Notes: generated by a model from the sequence alone, not told the origin. 37,129 nucleotides of DNA from Flavobacteriaceae bacterium (GCA_026988355.1 JALSLK010000094.1:1-37129), one strand, 5' to 3'; counted from the stretch's first letter, positions 18,733 to 26,488 are shown. Made by a program: numbers and translations.

Positions 18733-19273
18733 TAGTTATAGAGTTTTTGATAGTAAAGAGTATAAAATAGCATCAAAACCAGAAGCGCATTTAAGTAGTG
18801 TAAAGTATATAAATACAGGTGTTATGGAACATGTAAATAATGTAAAATTAGTAAACTTAGAGCTTGTTTATGTACATGGACCTTTTATAGCTCAGGCAGA
18901 ATATTTAATTGCCAATGTAAATTCGGATGTTAGGTATAATTTTAATAGTTATTATTCTCAAGTTAGTTATTTTTTAACAGGAGAATATAAAAAATACAAA
19001 AATTCTTATGCAGGTTTTGATAGATTAATACCTACTAATAATTTTGGAACTGAAGAAAATAAAGGAATAGGAGCTTGGGAAGTTGCCTTGCGTTATTCTA
19101 ATTCTGATTACAACAGTAAAGATGTTTTTGGAGGAGAGCAGAGTGATATAACATTAGGTTTAAATTGGTATTTGAATCCAGCGACAAAAATAACCTTTAA
19201 CAATATTTTTGTAGATGTTAAAAAAGGAGGTCAAGCATCCATTTTTCAAGTGCGATTACAAGTAGATTTTTAA
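18731..19273 (+). pseudogene. outer-membrane porin, C-terminal part after the frameshift
   Basis: From about 18731 the next forward frame reads NSYRVFDSKEYKIASKPEAH and carries on to the natural porin end. Motifs shared with the porin at 22890 are FLTGEYKKYK (FITGEYRPYK there), GAWEVALRYS (GAIEVLARYS), ITLGLNWYLNP (ISLGLNWYLNS) and a terminal FQVRLQVDF (FRVQLDF) with the aromatic last residue needed for barrel assembly. The first ATG in this frame is at 18824, but a fragment starting there has no signal peptide and could not reach the outer membrane. Confidence 0.85.
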
Positions 19274-19300
19274 TCCGAAAAAAATCATAAATTTCCTAAA

Positions 19301-19732
19301 TCAAGCCTCACGTGTAGCAAAATAATGATACATATTCTTGATAAAATCATCTTTGTTCGACTTAAATTTATGCACAAATGGTTTCGCACCATCTTTTAAA
19401 TGTTCGTTTAAATTCTTATCAGACCATTGAGCGATTTCCAAAATTATAGGAAGTAATTCTTGTCCTTTTTTGGTTAGACTATAAATATTTGTTTTCTTAT
19501 TTCCTTCTAACTTTCCTTTGTTTATTAATCCTAACTGTTCTAACATTAATAATCTACTCGAAAGAATATTGGTTGCAATTCCTTCAGAGGATTTACTAAA
19601 ATCACTATATGTTTTTTTATTTGCGAACATCATATCTCTAATAATCAATAAAGACCATTTATCACCTATAATATCTAAGGCAGAACTTATTGGACAATTT
19701 GATCGATACTTTGGTTGGTTATTTTGTGTCAT
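19301..19732 (-). CDS. HxlR-family winged-helix transcriptional regulator
   Basis: A MarR/HxlR-type repressor of about 143 residues. The HxlR core is CPISSALDIIGDKWSLLIIRDM, with the conserved redox- or aldehyde-sensing Cys near residue 13, then FSKSSEGIATNILSSRL and the wing. I chose the ATG at 19732 (MTQNNQ) because family members start there; an in-frame ATG at 19762 would add ten hydrophobic residues and run into the operator. It diverges from a flavin monooxygenase, and a 23-bp palindrome sits between them, so it most likely controls that gene and itself. Confidence 0.9.
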   Translation of the reverse strand: MTQNNQPKYRSNCPISSALDIIGDKWSLLIIRDMMFANKKTYSDFSKSSEGIATNILSSRLLMLEQLGLINKGKLEGNKKTNIYSLTKKGQELLPIILEIAQWSDKNLNEHLKDGAKPFVHKFKSNKDDFIKNMYHYFATREA

Positions 19733-19751
19733 AAATAAAATATTTAAAATT

Positions 19752-19774
19752 ATTACTTGCATATTGCAAGTAAT
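19752..19774. promoter_or_regulatory. probable HxlR operator palindrome
   Basis: ATTACTTGCA-TAT-TGCAAGTAAT: 10-bp perfect arms with a 3-bp centre. It lies between the divergent HxlR and monooxygenase genes. Its left arm contains the TTG (19757-19759) that is spaced 19 bp from the -7 box at 19779-19786, so bound repressor would block the monooxygenase promoter. A further TTGC-TT-GCAA half-palindrome is at 19784-19793. Confidence 0.7.
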
Positions 19775-19778
19775 TAAT

Positions 19779-19786
19779 TATTTTTG
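19779..19786 (+). promoter_or_regulatory. -7 box of the monooxygenase promoter
   Basis: TATTTTTG fits TAnnTTTG exactly, and a TTG 19 bp upstream (19757-19759) serves as -33 element. The start point would be about 19790, roughly 45 bp before the ATG at 19834. Confidence 0.55.
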
Positions 19787-19833
19787 CTTGCAAAACAAAA
19801 GTAAAATAATTATAGGAATAATACAGAAGAGAA

Positions 19834-20991
19834 ATGAAAAAAAATAAAATAATCATTTTGGGAGCAGGCGTAGGCGGATTAACAACGGCAATTGCATTAC
19901 ATCAAAAAGGATTTCAAAACATTACAATATACGAAAGAAGAAAAACCGCAACTACAATTGGTGCAGGAATAGTTTTATGGGCAAATGCTACTAATATACT
20001 TGATAAATTAAGTCTATTGAATGAAATTGAAAAAGTAGGTGGAAAAATAAATGAAATGCAACGATTAACTAAAAAGAATGAATTTTTAGGAGCAATTAAT
20101 GTCAATGAAATTGATAAAAAAATAGGATTTCAAAGCCTTTCAATAAGTAGAAAAGATTTACAAGAAATTTTAATACAAAAAATAAAAAACTTAAATATTG
20201 AAATTCTGTACCATCATAAAGCAACCGAAATAAAAAACAAAGCAATCTATTTTGACAATAATAAAACTGTTTTTGCTGACATAATCATTGGAGCAGACGG
20301 AAGAATGAACTCAGTTGCAAGAAAATATGTAAATGGAAATAACAAACCAGTCTATCAGAATTTTGTGAATTGGATAGGTATTTTAGAAAGTGATGAGCCC
20401 ATTTTTACAGAAAATAACGTTCTAGATTTTTGGGGTTGCGGAGAACGATTTGGTATTGTGCCAATCAGTAAGTATAAAGGATATTGGGCAGGAGCAAAAT
20501 CATTACCACTTAATTCACCTTATAAAAAGGAAGATAATAAAGACATTTTAATTAAACTATTTGGACATTGGTCTTCAAAAATTAAGACTATTATCCAGTC
20601 AACTAAAGATGAAAACATCAAATATATTGAAGTTTTCGACCACAATCCTATAACAAATTGGCATAAAGAAAATGTTTGTTTAATTGGAGACGCAGGACAT
20701 TCGGCGCTACCGACATCAGGACAAGGAGCTTGTCAAGCAATAGAAGATGCTTTTCATTTTTCAAACATATTAGACATAGAAAATAATATGGAAGAAGCCT
20801 TTATTAAATTCCAAAAATTAAGGTTTGAAAAAACTACCATAATAACAATGGCAGGTCGAAATTTTGCAAAGTCATTGTTTAATACAGATAGAGAATTTTG
20901 CGAACAAAGAAACAAAAAAGCACTACATATAAATTATCAAAATTCAAGCATAGGAATTGCTGAATTATGGTCAAAAGGTTTACCGAACTAA
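19834..20991 (+). CDS. FAD-dependent monooxygenase (class A, PHBH fold)
   Basis: A single-component flavin hydroxylase of 385 residues. The N-terminal Rossmann motif is IILGAGVGGLTTAIALHQKG with Glu at the end of the second strand (IYERR). The middle motif IIGADGRMNSVARK contacts FAD and NAD(P)H. The ribose-binding motif VCLIGDAGHSALPTSGQGA lies near residue 280. There is no signal peptide. The substrate is unknown; relatives hydroxylate aromatics or inactivate antibiotics such as tetracyclines. It is followed 13 bp later by a DoxX gene and is probably repressed by the divergent HxlR protein. Confidence 0.93.
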   Translation: MKKNKIIILGAGVGGLTTAIALHQKGFQNITIYERRKTATTIGAGIVLWANATNILDKLSLLNEIEKVGGKINEMQRLTKKNEFLGAINVNEIDKKIGFQSLSISRKDLQEILIQKIKNLNIEILYHHKATEIKNKAIYFDNNKTVFADIIIGADGRMNSVARKYVNGNNKPVYQNFVNWIGILESDEPIFTENNVLDFWGCGERFGIVPISKYKGYWAGAKSLPLNSPYKKEDNKDILIKLFGHWSSKIKTIIQSTKDENIKYIEVFDHNPITNWHKENVCLIGDAGHSALPTSGQGACQAIEDAFHFSNILDIENNMEEAFIKFQKLRFEKTTIITMAGRNFAKSLFNTDREFCEQRNKKALHINYQNSSIGIAELWSKGLPN

Positions 20992-21004
20992 TAAATAACA
21001 AAAA

Positions 21005-21400
21005 ATGAAGAAAATAAACAAATACATCAACAGAACAGGAAGAATTCTTTTCAGCCTTATCTTTATTGCAAGTGGATTAAGTAAAATTGGAGATTGGCAA
21101 AAGACTATAAATTATATGGAAATCCATAATATGATATATATTCCTTTTTTCTTGATAATGGCAATAATTTTTCAAGTAGTAGGAGGATTATCAGTAATAA
21201 CTAATTACAAGACCAAAGTTGGTGTTGTCTTACTTTTGGTGTTTTTAATACCAGCAACATTTATATTTCATAACTTTTGGACATTACCAACAGAAACTGA
21301 AATAGAGATGATAAATCAACAATATGAAATGGTTTCATTCCTTAAAAATAGTACAATTATTGGTGCCTTATTATTACTATTTGAAAATGAAAACAAGTAA
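21005..21400 (+). CDS. DoxX-family membrane protein
   Basis: A 131-residue four-helix inner-membrane protein. TGRILFSLIFIASGLSKIGDW is the DoxX start, followed by helices around residues 45-62, 70-88 and 110-125. The SGLSKI segment after helix 1 is typical. The role may relate to quinone or redox homeostasis; none is proven. It is in operon with the monooxygenase and is the last gene of the HxlR unit. Confidence 0.88.
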   Translation: MKKINKYINRTGRILFSLIFIASGLSKIGDWQKTINYMEIHNMIYIPFFLIMAIIFQVVGGLSVITNYKTKVGVVLLLVFLIPATFIFHNFWTLPTETEIEMINQQYEMVSFLKNSTIIGALLLLFENENK

Positions 21401-21418
21401 AGCCAACCTCTGATAAAA

Positions 21419-21487
21419 TGTAAACGTAATTTTGGGTTTTGTGATAAATTGATAGAAAGTGCCTTGAAATCCGCAACTACGTTTACA
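21419..21487. repeat. intergenic inverted repeat downstream of the HxlR unit
   Basis: TGTAAACGTA at 21419-21428 is repeated exactly in inverse as TACGTTTACA at 21478-21487. The 49 bases between contain a relatively GC-rich GCCTTGAAATCCGCAAC block. It lies between convergent genes (DoxX plus, rhodanese minus). It could be a terminator-like hairpin or the boundary of a mobile cassette. Confidence 0.5.
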
Positions 21488-21527
21488 CAAATCGTTAAAT
21501 CCTATTCAGAAAAATAAATTCAAAATA

Positions 21528-22751
21528 TTAACAACCCTCTTCGCCACCATGAGAACCATGTAGATTTTTACCAGTAACAGGCATTTTATTTTTCTTCCAA
21601 TCTTTTATACCATGATCTAAATTGTAAACTTTAAAACCCATTTCTTCTAAAATTTTCATTGCACGGCCACTTCTTCCACCAGAACGGCAATAGATTAAAA
21701 CAGGAGTTTTCTTATCTAATTTTTCAAATTCAGATTTAAAGTTGTCGTTTTTATAGTCAATCATTATTGCATTTGGAATATGATAATCTTCATATTCTTT
21801 AGGAGTTCTAATATCAATTAAAGTACCAATATTCCCTTTAATTGCATTGTTAAAATTAGCCACATCTAAATGTCTAATATCGCCTTTAACCTCTAAAGTT
21901 TTTAAAGGTAATTTAGCAGTATTCCATGAATTTAATCCATCTTTTAGGTTGTAAATTTCAGTAAAACCTAAAGCAGCCATAGCATACATCGCTCTAGTAG
22001 CTCTATTGCCAGATCTACAGTAAATAGCAACAGGTTTATCATTTGTAATGTTCTTTAAAGCGTTATCCGAAAAATGTCTATTTTTCCAATCTACATTAAT
22101 AGCACCATCAATAAAACCACTAGCAAATTCATCTGCTTTACGAACATCAACTAAAGTAACGTTGCCAGATTTAATTAATTTTTCAAATTCTGTAACATTA
22201 ATTTGGTGGTTTTTTCCGACAATAGTTTTTCCTATTAAATTTCCTTTTTTAAGGATTGCTTGTAATTTTTTGTTAGCATTGTTATCCGTTTTACGAATCT
22301 CTTTTTTTGCAATATTCCAAGCTTTAAAACCACCATCTAAATCATAAATATTTTTAAACCCTAAAGATTGCATGATAAGAGCAGCTTTACCACTTCGATT
22401 ACCAGATCTACAATAAATGGCAATAGGTTTATCTTTAGAGATAGCATTGATGTAATCAGGAAAAGTCCTTTTTTTAAAGTTAATATTTACAGCATCTTTT
22501 AAATGCCCTTCAGCAAATTCTTCAGGAGTTCTAACATCTACCAATATAGCAGTCTTTAATGCTAGTTCAAAATTAGTAACAGCCATTTTTTTAATAGTAC
22601 CAAGATGGTTTGGTTTAATAGCTTTTACGACCTGTGCAATCGCTATAGGCTTTTCATTTTCAACTCTTTTTCTTATTTCATCTGCATTTTTACACGATAG
22701 AACAAAAGTAAATATCATAAGAGTGAGCAGTATGTTTTTATATGTTTTCAT
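21528..22751 (-). CDS. triple-rhodanese lipoprotein
   Basis: A sulfurtransferase-type protein with three rhodanese domains in a row. I prefer the start MKTYKN at 22751, because the predicted promoter start point (about 22775) lies inside a longer frame that begins at 22781. A lipoprotein signal ends at FVLSC, so it is anchored facing the periplasm. Each domain has a VDVRTPEEFA-like start and its own catalytic loop, IYCRSGNRSG, IYCRSGNRAT and IYCRSGGRSG (Cys 114, 245 and 355 from the chosen start). All three loops look active. The tail ends HGSHGGEEGC. It diverges from the porin/YeeE genes and shares a Crp/Fnr-type site with them, pointing to thiosulfate or sulfane-sulfur handling. Confidence 0.92.
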   Translation of the reverse strand: MKTYKNILLTLMIFTFVLSCKNADEIRKRVENEKPIAIAQVVKAIKPNHLGTIKKMAVTNFELALKTAILVDVRTPEEFAEGHLKDAVNINFKKRTFPDYINAISKDKPIAIYCRSGNRSGKAALIMQSLGFKNIYDLDGGFKAWNIAKKEIRKTDNNANKKLQAILKKGNLIGKTIVGKNHQINVTEFEKLIKSGNVTLVDVRKADEFASGFIDGAINVDWKNRHFSDNALKNITNDKPVAIYCRSGNRATRAMYAMAALGFTEIYNLKDGLNSWNTAKLPLKTLEVKGDIRHLDVANFNNAIKGNIGTLIDIRTPKEYEDYHIPNAIMIDYKNDNFKSEFEKLDKKTPVLIYCRSGGRSGRAMKILEEMGFKVYNLDHGIKDWKKNKMPVTGKNLHGSHGGEEGC

Positions 22752-22778
22752 TTTTTTTGCATTTATATTATAACAGTA

Positions 22779-22786
22779 CAAAAGTA
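22779..22786 (-). promoter_or_regulatory. -7 box of the rhodanese gene promoter
   Basis: On the minus strand the bases read TACTTTTG, an exact TAnnTTTG match. The expected start point near 22775 gives a 24-base leader to the ATG at 22751 and puts the centre of the palindrome at 22802-22829 about 40 bp upstream. Confidence 0.6.
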
Positions 22787-22801
22787 AAAGAGTTATTTAT
22801 C

Positions 22802-22829
22802 TTTTATTGTAACTCAAGTTACAATAAAA
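22802..22829. promoter_or_regulatory. 28-bp Crp/Fnr-type palindrome between divergent sulfur genes
   Basis: TTTTATTGTAACT-CA-AGTTACAATAAAA: two perfect 13-bp arms around CA. The core GTAAC-N4-GTTAC is of the kind bound by Crp/Fnr superfamily regulators. Its centre (22815.5) lies about 40 bp upstream of the predicted start points of both divergent genes, the class II activator position. No Crp/Fnr gene lies in the window. Confidence 0.7.
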
Positions 22830-22844
22830 ATAAAAATTTAGTTG

Positions 22845-22852
22845 GAAATTTG
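22845..22852 (+). promoter_or_regulatory. -7 box of the porin/YeeE promoter
   Basis: GAAATTTG matches TAnnTTTG at five of six defined bases. No -33 TTG is present at normal spacing, which fits an activator-dependent promoter under the palindrome at 22802-22829. The start point would be near 22856, about 34 bp before the porin ATG. Confidence 0.45.
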
Positions 22853-22889
22853 CATAGAGAAATACTAAAACCAGATAAAACATAATACA

Positions 22890-24071
22890 ATGAAAAAAAT
22901 AATATTAATATTGGTAGTAATTTTTGGGCTTGGAATGCATGCTCAAGAATCAAAAGAAACAAAAAAACAGTACAAACCAACCCTAAAAATAAATGGACGT
23001 ATTCAATATGACTTTGAATTTTTAAAACGAAATAATGTAGATAACTATTTTAATGATAATGAATTTAGAAGAGTGCATTTTTCGGTGTTAGGTAATGTGG
23101 CAAAAAATGTAAAGTATAAGGTAGAAACAGATTTTGCGCATGGAGAACTAGGTTTTAGAGATGTATATATAAAATATACAGCAGGAAAGTATGGAAATTT
23201 TGCTTTTGGTAGTTTGGCAGAACCAACAAGTTTAGATATGGAAACAAGTAGTAAGTACATGGCATTTTTTGATAGAGCTATGCTTACATCCTTACAAAAT
23301 TTTCGTTGGGGATCTGGATTTCATTATGAGAATTTTGGACTGCTACACGGTAAAATGTCATTGCAAATGGCATATACAAATAATGGATTTGATAATGAAG
23401 GCTTTAGAGATACATCTTTAGAAGACGGAATGAATTTTGTTGCAAGAGTAACAGGAACGGTAATTAATAATAAAGAAAAAAAACAAATAGTACACTTAGG
23501 TATTAATTATGACAGTAGACCATACAAAGATTTAAAATTTAGACCAGAAAATCACATGGGAAGCAAATACCATTATGTTTTTGATGGTGCCGATAATCGT
23601 AAAGATTTGGGTTTTGAATTAGGAACAACTTTCGGACCTATCTCAGTACAAGGAGAATATAAAAAGCAAACCTTAAATGCAACAGAAAAAGATTATAAAA
23701 TGACCGCTTATTATGCATTTGCATCTTATTTTATTACAGGAGAATATAGACCATATAAACACGCCGCTTTTGGAAGAGTAAAACCCAAGAACGATATCGA
23801 TAATGGAGGTTTTGGAGCAATTGAAGTTTTAGCACGTTATTCTAGCATGCGCACATCTAAAGATGTTATTAATTTAGAACGACTAAATCCAGAGACATTA
23901 ATTATGGAAAAAGTGAATCCACAATACGATATCAATAATATTTCATTAGGATTAAATTGGTACTTAAACTCTCACATGCGTGTGATGTATAACTATGTAA
24001 TAACAGACGATGGAAATGATATTTTAGGAAACTTAGGACAACATTTATTTAGAGTTCAATTGGATTTTTAA
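22890..24071 (+). CDS. outer-membrane porin, OprP/O family
   Basis: A 393-residue beta-barrel porin. The signal peptide ends near MHAQ (residue 19). INGRIQYDFEF begins the barrel, EFRRVHFSVLGNV is a family motif, and the chain ends in LFRVQLDF with the C-terminal Phe typical of barrel insertion. It is the intact paralogue of the broken porin at 18046-19273. Given its position 30 bp before a YeeE-type transporter and across from a rhodanese, it probably lets thiosulfate or related anions through the outer membrane; that substrate is an inference. Confidence 0.9.
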   Translation: MKKIILILVVIFGLGMHAQESKETKKQYKPTLKINGRIQYDFEFLKRNNVDNYFNDNEFRRVHFSVLGNVAKNVKYKVETDFAHGELGFRDVYIKYTAGKYGNFAFGSLAEPTSLDMETSSKYMAFFDRAMLTSLQNFRWGSGFHYENFGLLHGKMSLQMAYTNNGFDNEGFRDTSLEDGMNFVARVTGTVINNKEKKQIVHLGINYDSRPYKDLKFRPENHMGSKYHYVFDGADNRKDLGFELGTTFGPISVQGEYKKQTLNATEKDYKMTAYYAFASYFITGEYRPYKHAAFGRVKPKNDIDNGGFGAIEVLARYSSMRTSKDVINLERLNPETLIMEKVNPQYDINNISLGLNWYLNSHMRVMYNYVITDDGNDILGNLGQHLFRVQLDF

Positions 24072-24101
24072 GCTAAATAATAACTCAAAAAAAATAAAAT
24101 T

Positions 24102-25727
24102 ATGAGTAAATTTTCAATAAAAAAAATATTTAAAAACCAATGGTCTTATGTCTACGCAGGAGTTTTATTTGCAGTAGCACAAATAATTTACATGATAGGT
24201 ATTTATTTATATAAGGCAAGCGATGGAGTTCCTGCCGAAGAAAATACATTGATGCATATTAGCGTAACCACAGATTTAGGACGAATGTTTCGAGGATTGG
24301 AAGTATTTCTAAATAATATTTTTGGAATATATTCCGAATTATATGGTAATTATGGAGTAGATGCAGCAGGAAATATTATACCAGAAGGAGGTGTTTTTAC
24401 ACCAGGAATAGGATGGCCAATTGTAGGAATGATATTGGGAGGATGGATTGTAACTATGATGGAAGGAGAAACAAGAGCATGGGCACACTATTCTAAAAAA
24501 GCATTAATAGTTTCTTTTATAGGAGGAGCCTTTTTTAGTTATGGAACTCGCTTAGCAGGAGGCTGTACACTAACACATCTTATGGGAGGAATACCATTTA
24601 TGGGTATTCGTTCTTTTGGTTCTGTTATTTTTATGGCAATGGGAGGAGCATTAGGTTTTTTTGTAATGGAAAAATTAGGATTAGCCAATTATTTTAAACA
24701 TCAAGAAACAAAGGCTTATGTAATAGCAAATAAAGATAAAGGAGAACAAGCTACTTATAAAGAAGGCTATAACTGGAAAAAAAATCCTGTATTTTGGATA
24801 GCACTTTCATTTACAGTAATATTTTTAGGAGCAGCTTTATATGGAGCAATCTCAGGAACAGAAACAATGAAGCACCTTTCAGGAGGTAAAGCATTAGCAT
24901 TTGGAAAATCCATAGCAGATAAAAGTACATTATTTGTAATAATGACCTTATTATCAGGAATTGTTGCAGGTATAGCATTATCAAAATCAGGTTACGGTAC
25001 CGAGTGTTCTTTAGTTTCGTTAGAAACAGCAGGAGATATGACAAAAAAAGATAAAAAATATGCCAAAATGGGAGTGCCAAAAATTACACGTACTTTAATG
25101 CGCTCCTATTCGCCAATTATAGGAGTAGTTACAACTTGGGTGTTAATGTTAGGATTTATGCTAATCGCTTGGACATTCTTTGGAATTTCGCCAAAATTAG
25201 GAACAGGTCTAAAAGCAGGATTAACAGCAGGTAACTTTTTAGGAGGTTTATCTTTAGGGTTTGGAGCAGTAACATTAATTGGATGCGAAATTAGATCGTA
25301 CATGCGAATAGGTATGGGATACATCAATACCTTAGTTGGGTTTATTGGTTTTGCAGTAGGATATTTACCATATACATTATTTCCAAAAGCACACCACGAT
25401 TTATTAAACGCAACAGTTCTTTTTGGCACACACGACGACGGTACACCAGGGTTAATATCCGATAAAAGAGAATTGTATTCACTAATATCAGATAATCCAA
25501 CAGTTCAAAAAGGAATCATGTTCGTATGGATGATACTATTAGTAGTATTGTTGCGGTACCTATTAAAAAAAGGAGCAAAAAATATAGGATTAAAACCAGT
25601 ACAATTAGTACACTTAAATACAGAAGATATACAAGGAATTATTGAAGCAGAACAAGAAGATGGCAAAATAGGAGGCGTAGATGCACCAATGCCAGTACCG
25701 AAATTTGCATATCCAAATAAATCGTAA
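24102..25727 (+). CDS. YeeE/YedE (TsuA-type) thiosulfate transporter
   Basis: A 541-residue polytopic inner-membrane protein with two YeeE/YedE halves. The Cys-bearing signatures of the family are present: AGGCTLTHLMGG near residue 155, GYGTECSLVSLE near 305, and LIGCEIRSYMRIGMGYINT near 390. In the characterised family member TsuA, conserved Cys residues in such loops relay thiosulfate through the membrane. About ten or more hydrophobic segments are seen. The 85-residue C-terminal tail is soluble and acidic. It lies in operon with the porin upstream. Confidence 0.92.
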   Translation: MSKFSIKKIFKNQWSYVYAGVLFAVAQIIYMIGIYLYKASDGVPAEENTLMHISVTTDLGRMFRGLEVFLNNIFGIYSELYGNYGVDAAGNIIPEGGVFTPGIGWPIVGMILGGWIVTMMEGETRAWAHYSKKALIVSFIGGAFFSYGTRLAGGCTLTHLMGGIPFMGIRSFGSVIFMAMGGALGFFVMEKLGLANYFKHQETKAYVIANKDKGEQATYKEGYNWKKNPVFWIALSFTVIFLGAALYGAISGTETMKHLSGGKALAFGKSIADKSTLFVIMTLLSGIVAGIALSKSGYGTECSLVSLETAGDMTKKDKKYAKMGVPKITRTLMRSYSPIIGVVTTWVLMLGFMLIAWTFFGISPKLGTGLKAGLTAGNFLGGLSLGFGAVTLIGCEIRSYMRIGMGYINTLVGFIGFAVGYLPYTLFPKAHHDLLNATVLFGTHDDGTPGLISDKRELYSLISDNPTVQKGIMFVWMILLVVLLRYLLKKGAKNIGLKPVQLVHLNTEDIQGIIEAEQEDGKIGGVDAPMPVPKFAYPNKS

Positions 25728-25761
25728 AATACGATAAAAATTGATTTTTAGTTAGTAGTTT

Positions 25762-25799
25762 GTGAGCCTAATTTAATGTAACAGTTTTATTAGGTTCAC
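25762..25799 (+). terminator. stem-loop after the YeeE gene
   Basis: GTGAGCCTAAT (25762-25772) pairs with ATTAGGTTCAC (25789-25799) with one G:U-type mismatch and a 16-base loop. It lies in the 115-bp gap between the YeeE gene and the LysE-like gene. There is no long T-run, so it may be an attenuator or an RNA-stabilising hairpin rather than a full terminator. Confidence 0.45.
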
Positions 25800-25842
25800 T
25801 ATTAAAAATAGTAGATATTAATAGCAACAAAAATAAAATAAA

Positions 25843-26448
25843 ATGAACTATATATTACCGTTAATTGTTGGGTTTTTAGCAGCATTTGTAGGACTTATAG
25901 CGCCTTCAATGCTCAATATGACAGCAGCGAGGACTAGTATTGAAAAAGGAAAAAAAGCAGGTTTACAATTTGCCGCAGGAGCAGCATCGGTAGTTACTGT
26001 ACAAGCATTTATCGCAATTTATTTTGCGAATAAAATTACACCAGATATTATTAAAAAACTACAAACAGCTGCTGTTTTTGTCTTGTTAGGATTAGCACTT
26101 TTCTTTTTGATGCAAGCACGTAAAAAGTTTAAAGCAGAAGGAAAAGATAAAAAAGGAAGTACATTTTTTGTAGGAATGGGAATGTCATCTTTAAACATGT
26201 TAGCAGTACCATTTTATTTAGCAATGGCAAAATTAGGCGAAGGTTTCGGAATGAAATTAGAAATACCATACTCTTTAGTATATGTTGTTGGAGCAGTATT
26301 AGGAGCTTTCTCTTTGTTTGCCATCTATGCTGTTTTTGCAGAAAAAATAGCAGAAAAAGCACAGTTTATAGCAAAAAATATCAATTATATATTAGCAGGA
26401 TTGTTTGTCGTATTAGCAGCAATAAGTGCATATAATGCATTTTTATGA
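25843..26448 (+). CDS. LysE-family membrane exporter
   Basis: A 201-residue membrane protein with six hydrophobic segments. The N-terminal pattern GLIAPSMLNMTAARTSIEKG followed by KKAGLQFAAGAA is that of the LysE/RhtB exporter family, whose members pump out amino acids. A charged loop (QARKKFKAEGKDKKG) precedes helix 4. The substrate is unknown; next to sulfur genes, a thiol amino acid or a sulfur product is possible but not shown. Its stop codon lies inside the Fnr-like palindrome at 26444-26459. Confidence 0.8.
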   Translation: MNYILPLIVGFLAAFVGLIAPSMLNMTAARTSIEKGKKAGLQFAAGAASVVTVQAFIAIYFANKITPDIIKKLQTAAVFVLLGLALFFLMQARKKFKAEGKDKKGSTFFVGMGMSSLNMLAVPFYLAMAKLGEGFGMKLEIPYSLVYVVGAVLGAFSLFAIYAVFAEKIAEKAQFIAKNINYILAGLFVVLAAISAYNAFL

Positions 26449-26459
26449 TTTATATCATA
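26444..26459. promoter_or_regulatory. Fnr-like palindrome before the PAS gene
   Basis: TATGAT-TTAT-ATCATA, with core TGAT-N4-ATCA as in Fnr/Dnr-type boxes. The centre (26451.5) is about 40 bp upstream of the start point expected from the -7 box at 26481-26488, a class II activator position. It overlaps the stop codon of the LysE-like gene. Confidence 0.55.
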
Positions 26460-26480
26460 GATAGAAAAAGAGAATTGATA

Positions 26481-26488
26481 TAATTTTG
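26481..26488 (+). promoter_or_regulatory. -7 box before the PAS gene
   Basis: TAATTTTG fits TAnnTTTG exactly. No -33 TTG stands 17-20 bp upstream, in keeping with activation through the palindrome at 26444-26459. The ATG is 23 bp downstream of the box. Confidence 0.5.

Noticed and set aside
18722-18735. Programmed +1 frameshift in the porin gene as a firm call
   Set aside because: TCT-TAA could slip forward onto CTT, but there is no upstream stimulator like that of prfB and a porin has no evident reason for recoding; mutation or error is simpler.
19733-19762. Longer HxlR start at 19762 adding ten hydrophobic residues
   Set aside because: The extension has no match to the family start and overlaps the operator palindrome at 19752-19774; the ATG at 19732 fits the family and leaves the promoter free.
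21410-21500. Integron attC site after the DoxX gene
   Set aside because: GTTAAAT at the right resembles one core half-site, but no matching RYYYAAC half-site, no integrase and no array of such sites are present.
22752-22781. Longer start for the triple rhodanese at 22781
   Set aside because: It lies upstream of the predicted transcription start near 22775 and puts ten polar residues before an otherwise perfect lipoprotein signal.
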